In this document: one piece after another, positions 1 to 5,131 of the stretch | Layout of the letters: each line of letters opens with the position of its first letter | How positions within the stretch are numbered: the first letter of the stretch is position 1 | Source of the DNA: Cesiribacter sp. | Lineage (GTDB): Bacteria > Bacteroidota > Bacteroidia > Cytophagales > Cyclobacteriaceae | Assembly (NCBI GenBank): GCA_030147305.1 | Contig: JASLAE010000214.1 | Location: 1 to 5,131 of the forward strand | Direction of reading: 5' to 3' | Length of the DNA: 5,131 nucleotides | Translations under genes and position numbers: made by a program | The notes under the pieces: generated by a model | Told to the model about the DNA's origin: nothing | The model's database searches: none | What the model saw: the letters and a program-made list of their open reading frames with translations, nothing else

Positions 1-476
1 TAATCTCTTTCGTACAGGGGATCTGTAAAATAGATCCCCCCCTGAGGATCAATCCAGAGATCATTAGGGCCATTCAACAGCCTGCCTTCGAAGTCTTTTA
101 ACAAAACGGTAGGTGTACCATTCATTTCAAAAGACCAGAGCTGGTTCTGCTCATCTGCACAGCTCACTAAATTTCCCTCACGATCGAAATACATGCCATT
201 GGAGCGCCCTGCCTTATCGGTAAAAGTGCTTATGGTCTTGTCAGTGGCCGACCAAAAGAGAATTTTATTATTAGGCTGGTCGGAGAAATAAACATTTCCG
301 GCTGAATCGGCTGCAGGACCTTCTGTGAAAGCGAAACCATCCCCTAATTTCTGCAGGGTGGCGCCAGTAGCAACAATTGAATATTTATCTTCTATCTGAG
401 CGTTGAGCATTAAAGGCATCAGTAAGGTAAATGAAACCATCAACAATCTTCTGTTAATAGTAAATCGGTTCATCAT
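1..476 (-). CDS. Exported SMP-30/gluconolactonase/LRE-family protein, N-terminal part (cut by left window edge)
   Basis: The reading frame starts at the ATG at 476-474 (a second ATG follows at once) and stays open for 158 codons to the window edge, so the C-terminal half is missing. Residues 1-26 (MMNRFTINRRLL..., ending LMLNAQ) look like a Sec signal peptide, so the protein probably acts in the periplasm or outside the cell. The mature part reads as the first blades of an SMP-30/gluconolactonase beta-propeller: FTEGPA (Glu52, matching the N-terminal metal-ligand Glu of the family), the SNGM motif at 92-95, LNGPNDLWID at 134-143 (Asn138 matching a second metal ligand) and GGIYFTDPLYERD at 146-158. 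Family members are calcium- or zinc-dependent lactonases and esterases that open sugar lactones such as gluconolactone. The real substrate cannot be told from the sequence. It is divergent from the exported-protein gene at 621. A run of seven G codes for part of Gln145-Gly146-Gly147 and the frame is intact across it. The fold assignment is firm; the reaction is inferred. Confidence 0.9.
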   Translation of the reverse strand, partial: MMNRFTINRRLLMVSFTLLMPLMLNAQIEDKYSIVATGATLQKLGDGFAFTEGPAADSAGNVYFSDQPNNKILFWSATDKTISTFTDKAGRSNGMYFDREGNLVSCADEQNQLWSFEMNGTPTVLLKDFEGRLLNGPNDLWIDPQGGIYFTDPLYERD

Positions 477-508
477 GCATAATTGTTTATTCCTATAATG
501 GCTAACTC

Positions 509-525
509 CTGCAAAAGTTTTGCAG
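509..525. promoter_or_regulatory. Perfect 17-bp palindrome, candidate operator
   Basis: CTGCAAAA-G-TTTTGCAG has two exactly complementary 8-base arms around a single central base. It lies 33 bases upstream of the SMP-30 start on the minus strand and about 95 bases upstream of the exported-protein start on the plus strand, within a non-coding divergent region. The one-base centre makes it a poor hairpin and a reasonable site for a dimeric DNA-binding protein. The outline resembles LacI-type operators, but no regulator is encoded in the window, so its role is inferred. Confidence 0.45.
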
Positions 526-571
526 TGTAAAAAAGTAAACTACAATACGCTGCTTGGATGAATAACAGCAT

Positions 572-584
572 TTAACTAAGTTAA
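572..584. promoter_or_regulatory. Perfect 13-bp palindrome, possible second operator
   Basis: TTAACT-A-AGTTAA has two complementary 6-base arms around one central base, in the same divergent region as the 509-525 palindrome. The two centres (517 and 578) are 61 bases apart. Its sequence is unrelated to the first palindrome, so if both are real they would serve different proteins. It is AT-rich and short enough to arise by chance, hence the low confidence. It lies 36 bases before the ATG at 621, where a promoter or operator would be expected. Confidence 0.25.
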
Positions 585-620
585 CCTTAAATAGTCATGT
601 ACCTTAGCTTTTTAACCTAT

Positions 621-1223
621 ATGAAAATCTTAAAAAATGCACTAACCCTTATTTTGCTGGTATTAGCAGGTGCAGGAGCAATGGCCCAGACCAAAACGGT
701 ACCATCAACAGAAATGCAGATCAAAACAGCCCTACTGGCTGCGCCGGCCGATAAACAGGCAGAGGCTACTGTTTATGGCTATGACCAAAAAGGTGCATTC
801 ACCCTACTGCGCAAAGGAACAAATGAAATGGTGTGCCTGGCCGATGATCCCAGTGATGAGGGATTCTCAGTTTCCTGCTATCACGAAGACCTGGATCCTT
901 TTATGGCCAGGGGAAGGGAATTAAAAAAGAGCGGTAAAAAGTTTCAGGAGATCTTCGGCATACGGGAACAGGAGGCTAAAAGCGGTAAGCTGAATATGCC
1001 GGCACAACCTACTACCCTCTTTGTGTATACAGCAGCAAAAGAAAATATAGACCAGGCTACCGGTGCGGTGAAGGACGGATACTTACGCTACGTGGTATAC
1101 ATCCCCTTTGCAACAGCTGAAGCTACCGGCTTACCCCTTAAGCCCGAAGGACCAGCCATGCCCTGGATCATGTATCCCGGCACCCACGCTGCTCATATCA
1201 TGATCAACCCCCCAAAAGAATAA
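621..1223 (+). CDS. Exported protein of unknown function, 200 residues
   Basis: I do not recognise a named family. The ATG at 621 is chosen because it puts a classic signal peptide at the very N-terminus: two lysines (MKILKN), a hydrophobic core of about 14 residues, then AMA-Q with cleavage expected after Ala22. An in-frame ATG at 597 would only add eight residues (MYLSFLTY) before it. The mature part of about 178 residues has no further membrane helix and is probably periplasmic or secreted. Notable segments are LRKGTNEMVCLADDP (62-76) followed by SVSCYHEDLDPFMARGRE, giving two cysteines (Cys72, Cys86) that could form a disulfide, and a Pro- and His-containing C-terminus, PWIMYPGTHAAHIMINPPKE. 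The pattern of a Gly-Thr-Asn-x-x-x-Cys segment plus a C-terminal HIM segment suggests one compact single-domain fold, but I cannot name it. It is divergent from the SMP-30 gene and convergent with the E1 gene, so it is probably transcribed alone. The frame is intact, with a TAA stop at 1221-1223. Coding is confident; function is unknown. Confidence 0.85.
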   Translation: MKILKNALTLILLVLAGAGAMAQTKTVPSTEMQIKTALLAAPADKQAEATVYGYDQKGAFTLLRKGTNEMVCLADDPSDEGFSVSCYHEDLDPFMARGRELKKSGKKFQEIFGIREQEAKSGKLNMPAQPTTLFVYTAAKENIDQATGAVKDGYLRYVVYIPFATAEATGLPLKPEGPAMPWIMYPGTHAAHIMINPPKE

Positions 1224-1399
1224 AATAAATAATCACGCCAGTACATACACTTTAATTTCAGCTACGCTAATCCTGAAGCTTAGCAGGTGCAGTTACAGGA
1301 AGTAAAAAGATGTGGGTTTGCGCAGAACAAGCGTTCCCTATAGTCTTTCTGTGCTAACTAACAGCCGCCGACTTTTTGATCGAAGCCCGGAGTAGTAAA

Positions 1400-3493
1400 T
1401 CAATAGCCCAATAACTCCTCCAGCTTTGTAGCGACCTTATCAGGATTTGGCAGCATGGTCTTTTCCAGATCAACGTTTAGCGGCACAGCCGGAAGTGGTA
1501 AAGCACCCAGCGTCATGATTGGCGCATCCAGCTTAGAGAAGCAATGCTGGCTTAACCGACCAGCCAGGCTTTCTGCAAAGCTGTTTAGCAGTGGTTCTTC
1601 CGTAAGCACCAATACTTTACCATGGCGATGCACCAGCTGTTGGCAAGCATCCCAGTCAAGTGGGTTCAGGGTGCGCAAATCAAGGATTTCTACCTGACCC
1701 TTAAATTTTTTGCTGGCAGCTTTGGCCCAGTATATGCCCATGCCGTAAGTGATGATACCACAGGTATCGCCTGCTGCCAGCTTTTCTGCAGCACACTCCT
1801 GCACAATACGGGCTTTGCCTAAAGGAATAATGTATTCTTCATCAGGCTCCGGAGATTTAGCTTCTTCGGTACCAGGTACCTTGCTCCAGTAAAGGCCCTT
1901 ATGTTCCAGCACCACCACCGGATTAGGGTCGTAAAAGGCAGCCTTTAGTAGCCCCTTCATATCGGCAGCATTGCTGGGATACACAACTTTAATGCCACGA
2001 ATGTTCAGCAAAGTGCTTTCTACGCTACCACTATGATACGGCCCCCCGCCCCCATAAGCACCGATGGGCACCCGTATTACAGAACTTACCGGAAACTGCC
2101 CCCTGCTCAGGAAGCAACTTTTGCTCAGTTCTTCAACCAGCTGGTTCATGCCAGGCCAGATATAATCGGCAAACTGTATTTCTACAATTGGGCGGCAGCC
2201 CACTGCACTCATGCCTGCGGTAGACCCTACAATGTAGGCCTCCTGTATGGGCGTATTGAACACTCGCTCCTTGCCATATTTTTTTCCAAGGGTTGCAGCC
2301 TCCCGGAATACACCACCCAACCGGGCACCCACATCCTGACCATATAATAAAGCCTGCGGATGCTGGCGTAAAATTTCGTCTACAGCATGCAGGGCAGCGT
2401 CTACCATAATCACTTTTTCTGCGCCTGCCGGTGAGCGATTACCTTTTTCCTGAACCACGGGGGTTGGGGCAAATTCATGCTCTGTTACGGTAGCAGGATC
2501 AGGATCTGGTGACTGCAGGGCCTGCTGGTATTCTTCTGCAACAAACCTTTGTGCCTCTGCTTCCAATGTCAGCAGCTCACCCTCAGACAGGAATTGCTCT
2601 TCGAGCAGGTATTGCCGCAGTTTTGGCTTGGGATCGTCCTGGTGGTGTTGTTCTAAATTTTTATTGTCGCGATAAAATTCTTTGCGTACGCCGGAGGTGT
2701 GGTGACCCAGCAACGGGCAGGTTGCATGCACAAGTATAGGAGCTCTTTGGGTACGCGCATATGCAAAGGCTTTCTCCATGCCCAGATAAGACTCGGTGAA
2801 ATCGGAGCCATCCAGGGTAATACGTTCAAGGCCGGGAAAGCCCAGTGCATATTCATAAGCACTCATCACCCGCATTTCGGCACCGGTGGCAGAAATACCC
2901 CAGTCATTGTCCTGCACCAGGTAAATGATGGGTAACTTCTTGAGCACTGCCATCTGAAAGGCTTCCGCTACTTCTCCCTCTGTTACCGAACCATCACCCA
3001 GCGAACAAACCACCACAGGCTTATCATCGCCCTGCATCAGGTTCTGGCTTTCTAAGTACTTAAGGCCATGAGCCATGCCCGTAGCCGGAATAGCCTGCAT
3101 ACCGGTAGCAGAACTTTGGTGAGGGATGGTAGGCATCCCTTCCCTGCGCAAACTGGGGTGTGCGTAATAGGTGCGCCCACCACTAAAAGGATCATTAGCC
3201 TTTGCAAGTAACTGCATCATCAGTTCGTGTGGCTGCATGCCAATGCCCAATAACATGCTCTCATCCCGGTAATAGGGTGCAGCAAAATCTATAGGTTTCA
3301 GGTGAAAAGCAGCTGCCAGTTGTATAGCTTCATGGCCCCGGGAAGTGCTATGCACATACTTGCTGCATACCTGCCGGTTTTCTTCATAGCAGTTTGCCAT
3401 ATGACCGGCCACACACATGAGCCAGTAAGCTTTTTGGTAAATAGATTTATCCAGGCTGGTACTGGTATCGATTGAAGATGTTTGCTGAGCCAT
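1400..3493 (-). CDS. Fused 2-oxoacid dehydrogenase E1 (alpha + beta in one chain), thiamine-diphosphate dependent, probably branched-chain type
   Basis: The 697-residue product joins both halves of an alpha2-beta2 type E1. It should decarboxylate a 2-oxoacid with thiamine diphosphate and pass the acyl group to a lipoyl E2, acting in the cytoplasm. In the alpha half (about 20-325) GDGSVTEGE has Asp167, and Asn196 in VQDNDWGIS follows 29 residues later, the spacing of the Mg-ThDP ligands in known E1-alpha chains. Before it come the YYRDESMLLG and SSATGMQAIPATGMAHG segments, and after it GHHTSG (263-268), aligning with the E1-alpha phosphorylation loop but lacking its SDD or SDP signature. A Pro/Glu-rich linker (about 326-358) leads into the beta half: GQDVG (385-389), FNTPIQEAYIVG with the ThDP-activating Glu418, EIQFADYIWP, IGAYGGGGPYHSGS with His487, and DLRTLNPLDWD near the C-terminus. 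The branched-chain assignment rests on resemblance to BCKDH around the loop and the GHH and RLRHYLL-like (here KLRQYLL) segments; a pyruvate or acetoin substrate is possible. E2 and E3 are not in the window. The ATG at 3493 is preferred. A TTG at 3499 would add two residues and sits 7 bases after AAGGA. Confidence 0.93.
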   Translation of the reverse strand: MAQQTSSIDTSTSLDKSIYQKAYWLMCVAGHMANCYEENRQVCSKYVHSTSRGHEAIQLAAAFHLKPIDFAAPYYRDESMLLGIGMQPHELMMQLLAKANDPFSGGRTYYAHPSLRREGMPTIPHQSSATGMQAIPATGMAHGLKYLESQNLMQGDDKPVVVCSLGDGSVTEGEVAEAFQMAVLKKLPIIYLVQDNDWGISATGAEMRVMSAYEYALGFPGLERITLDGSDFTESYLGMEKAFAYARTQRAPILVHATCPLLGHHTSGVRKEFYRDNKNLEQHHQDDPKPKLRQYLLEEQFLSEGELLTLEAEAQRFVAEEYQQALQSPDPDPATVTEHEFAPTPVVQEKGNRSPAGAEKVIMVDAALHAVDEILRQHPQALLYGQDVGARLGGVFREAATLGKKYGKERVFNTPIQEAYIVGSTAGMSAVGCRPIVEIQFADYIWPGMNQLVEELSKSCFLSRGQFPVSSVIRVPIGAYGGGGPYHSGSVESTLLNIRGIKVVYPSNAADMKGLLKAAFYDPNPVVVLEHKGLYWSKVPGTEEAKSPEPDEEYIIPLGKARIVQECAAEKLAAGDTCGIITYGMGIYWAKAASKKFKGQVEILDLRTLNPLDWDACQQLVHRHGKVLVLTEEPLLNSFAESLAGRLSQHCFSKLDAPIMTLGALPLPAVPLNVDLEKTMLPNPDKVATKLEELLGY

Positions 3494-3507
3494 TTTCAAA
3501 AATATAT

Positions 3508-3524
3508 CCTTAACGCCGCTAAGG
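3508..3524 (-). promoter_or_regulatory. Inverted repeat in the E1 leader overlapping its Shine-Dalgarno-like AAGGA
   Basis: Read on the minus strand, CCTTAGCGGCGTTAAGG pairs 5'-CCTTA with TAAGG-3' (five pairs). If the central seven bases are not a loop, it is an imperfect palindrome with seven of eight positions matching. The 3' arm contains the AAGG of AAGGA, the only purine-rich ribosome-binding-like sequence before the E1 start. It ends 14 bases before the ATG at 3493. In RNA the hairpin would hide AAGG; in DNA it could be an operator. Either role is inferred from position only. Confidence 0.3.
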
Positions 3525-3689
3525 TAAATAAATTTAGATAAAAGCGAACGAACGTTTGTATTTGCAGCAACAGTAATAATACCTCGTGCTGTAGACTTTA
3601 GAGAAAGCTTACGCTGATATTACATTCTCCACATTGAATGATTTCTTCCGCTTATTTTTACTTTACAGAACCGAATACACCTGTGAAGA

Positions 3690-5131
3690 ATGTTTAAGCG
3701 CTGTTGCCCTCTTATTATACCTGTCACCCTTTTCATCACACTACTTTCGTATACGGCATTTGCACAAAAAGAGGCTGTACAATATACGGCCGATTCTCTA
3801 CTTAATCACGCAAACAAGATTTATCAGCAGGATGTTGCCGCTGCGTTAACGGCTGCAGAGCTGGCCCTGAGCCTGGCCCAGGAGCACAGACTGGAACAAC
3901 AAATCTGGAGGGCCTACTACCAGCTGGGTACCATCTATACCGATGTGGGCTTTCATACCAATGCACTGGAAAAATTTCACAAGGCACTTTCCATCAGCAA
4001 AGCAAACAACTGGCTCGACCATCAGGCCGAAATTCTTACCAGTATAGGCAACGTTTATTATTATGAAGATAGCCTTGCCCGTGCCCTTGATTACTACGAT
4101 CAATCCATTCGGCTTAGCCGCGAAATTGGAAACATCCGCATACAAGCCAGGAATTTAAGCAACATGGGGCTGGTAAACAGCCGTATGGGCAACTACAGGC
4201 TGGCAGAGCCCTACCTGCGTAAGAGCCTCGACATGGCACGGGAAATCAACAATGGCATTGGCACCTGTATCAACCTGGAACATCTGGCCGATCTTTACAA
4301 TGAACAGAATCAGCTCGACTCAGCCACTTACTACTATAAATTAGCCTTAGAGATGGCCGAAGATCTTCAGTACGACAGAGGGAAGATCTTTATCTACCAG
4401 GGTATGGCCAAGGTTGCCCGGAAACGGCATAATACCCATGAGGCAGAAAAATTATTGCAGGATGGCCTACGGCTTAGTCACAAGACAACCTCCATAACTG
4501 CTATTAAACTTATTCTGGAAAAACTGAGTGAGCTAGCAGCGCTTCAGGGCAATTATAAACTGGCCCTGGACTATCATCGCCGTTATAGTAAATTAAGTGA
4601 CAGTGTAAGTACAATTGCCCAGCGAACCGATCAGCAACATTTTTACAACATGCTGGAAGCAGAGCGTAACTTTAGCGAAAACCGTATTCTCAAGGCTAAT
4701 GTTACTGCACATGAAAATCAGCTCCGGGCATCGCTTGCCGACCATCAGAAACAGCAGGCTGTTAATGTAGCCTCGGGCATTGCCCTTGTGCTGATTATAG
4801 CACTGATGCTTTTCCTGCTGTATCATTACAGGGAAAATCAAAAGAATCATAAGCAGCTGCAGATTATGCATGCCGCCATACAGCACCAGGCCCGGGAATT
4901 AGAAGATGCTTATAAAAAAATTCAGCACCATAATCTTCAGTTAGAGAATAATATTGGTGAACGTACCCGGCAACTTAATCAGCAGAACAAACAGCTTATC
5001 CAATATGCTTATTTCAATGCTCATAAAGTACGCGGCCCGCTGGCTCGTATATTAGGGCTGGTCAACCTGTTGCCCAAAGCCGAACATCAGACAGAATTTA
5101 AGTTTATTATGGATCGCCTGAGCGAATCTGC
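3690..5131 (+). CDS. TPR-containing membrane sensor histidine kinase, N-terminal part (cut by right window edge)
   Basis: The frame opens at ATG 3690 and is unbroken for 480 codons to the edge. An in-frame TGA at 3684-3686 rules out any longer start. Residues 1-25 (MFKRCCPLII... to TAFA, then Gln26) form a signal peptide. About seven tetratricopeptide units follow between residues 34 and 305; clear ones are YYQLGTIYTDVGFHTNALEKFHKAL (76-100), SIGNVYYYEDSLARALDYYDQSI (118-140), NMGLVNSRMGNYRLAEPYLRKSL (158-180) and LADLYNEQNQLDSATYYYKLAL (199-220). A helical, Gln-rich stretch (about 307-356) leads to one membrane helix (358-380), a cytoplasmic coiled coil (about 383-440) and the dimerisation/phosphoacceptor helix with His445 in FNAHKVRGPLARILGLV. 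The layout places the TPR sensor in the periplasm and the kinase in the cytoplasm. In this H-box Lys follows the His, where classic HisKA has Glu or Asp. The ATPase domain and any receiver or DNA-binding domain would lie beyond the window. The signal and response regulator are unknown. It is divergent from the E1 gene, with 196 bases between them. Confidence 0.9.
   Translation, partial: MFKRCCPLIIPVTLFITLLSYTAFAQKEAVQYTADSLLNHANKIYQQDVAAALTAAELALSLAQEHRLEQQIWRAYYQLGTIYTDVGFHTNALEKFHKALSISKANNWLDHQAEILTSIGNVYYYEDSLARALDYYDQSIRLSREIGNIRIQARNLSNMGLVNSRMGNYRLAEPYLRKSLDMAREINNGIGTCINLEHLADLYNEQNQLDSATYYYKLALEMAEDLQYDRGKIFIYQGMAKVARKRHNTHEAEKLLQDGLRLSHKTTSITAIKLILEKLSELAALQGNYKLALDYHRRYSKLSDSVSTIAQRTDQQHFYNMLEAERNFSENRILKANVTAHENQLRASLADHQKQQAVNVASGIALVLIIALMLFLLYHYRENQKNHKQLQIMHAAIQHQARELEDAYKKIQHHNLQLENNIGERTRQLNQQNKQLIQYAYFNAHKVRGPLARILGLVNLLPKAEHQTEFKFIMDRLSES

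Noticed and set aside
1..60. Apparent frameshift at the G-rich stretch of the SMP-30 gene
   Set aside because: Counting the tract gives seven G, and the frame then reads GGIYFTDPLYERD, the expected family motif, so the gene is intact to the edge.
600..612. Bacteroidota-type -7 promoter elements (TACCTTAG at 600, TAGCTTTT at 605)
   Set aside because: Each differs from TAnnTTTG at one position, no partner -33 TTG lies at suitable spacing, and a start site there would leave almost no leader before the ATG at 621.
597..620. Longer start for the exported protein at ATG 597
   Set aside because: It would place MYLSFLTY before an already complete signal peptide beginning at Met 621. The start at 621 gives the normal Lys-rich N-terminus.
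1224..1399. Transcription terminator between the convergent genes
   Set aside because: Only weak stems are visible, such as GCTAA/TTAGC at 1266-1284 with a 9-base loop and GAAC/GTTC near 1326-1337. None has a following T-tract on either strand, so I see no supported terminator and no small gene here.
2033..2739. Plus-strand frames opposite the E1 gene
   Set aside because: The minus strand here encodes conserved E1 linker and beta-half motifs without interruption; the opposite frames show no domain-like sequence.
3525..3689. Promoters in the E1/kinase divergent gap (TAAATTTA at 3529-3536; TATTTTTA at 3653-3660 with TTG at 3634-3636)
   Set aside because: TAAATTTA is one mismatch from TAnnTTTG but lacks a -33 element at usable distance on the minus strand. 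The plus-strand pair has a short 16-base spacing and a mismatch. Both are within chance in AT-rich DNA.
3634..3849. Small plus-strand reading frame overlapping the kinase start
   Set aside because: It overlaps the kinase's signal peptide and first TPR in another frame and has no recognisable protein features. The kinase frame explains the region.
3802..4886. Minus-strand reading frames opposite the kinase gene
   Set aside because: They lie wholly antisense to a continuous, motif-rich TPR kinase frame, with low-complexity or unnatural compositions, so they are shadows.
1..5131. Defence system, mobile element, CRISPR array or biosynthetic cluster
   Set aside because: No transposase, integrase, nuclease, toxin, repeat-spacer array or terminal repeats are visible. 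The four genes read as housekeeping or sensory functions.

Overview
The window looks like ordinary chromosomal DNA from a member of the Bacteroidota, probably Cytophagales or a relative; this is an inference. The support is a fused E1-alpha/E1-beta 2-oxoacid dehydrogenase, a periplasmic-TPR histidine kinase with the H-box AHKVRGPLARILGL, Sec signal peptides ending in A-Q, A-rich leaders with weak Shine-Dalgarno signals, and moderate GC. I see no RNA gene, CRISPR array, insertion sequence, phage gene or attachment site.

Layout. (1) Positions 1-476, minus strand: the N-terminal half of an exported SMP-30/gluconolactonase-family protein, cut by the left edge. (2) Positions 477-620: a divergent intergenic region holding two perfect odd-centred palindromes, CTGCAAAAGTTTTGCAG at 509-525 and TTAACTAAGTTAA at 572-584, which are candidate operators. 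(3) Positions 621-1223, plus strand: a 200-residue exported protein of unknown function. (4) Positions 1224-1399: a convergent gap with no clear terminator. (5) Positions 1400-3493, minus strand: a complete thiamine-diphosphate-dependent 2-oxoacid dehydrogenase E1 with alpha and beta halves in one chain. (6) Positions 3494-3689: a divergent gap with an inverted repeat in the E1 leader that overlaps its only Shine-Dalgarno-like sequence. (7) Positions 3690-5131, plus strand: a membrane histidine kinase (signal peptide, about seven TPR units, one membrane helix, coiled coil, H-box), cut by the right edge before any ATPase domain.

The genes do not form an obvious pathway. All adjacent pairs are divergent or convergent, so each is probably its own transcription unit or the first gene of one. 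The most testable points are the two palindromes between the SMP-30 gene and the unknown exported protein, the possible RBS-masking hairpin before the E1 gene, and the active-site and loop variants of the fused E1. I found no convincing sign of a new multi-gene system.
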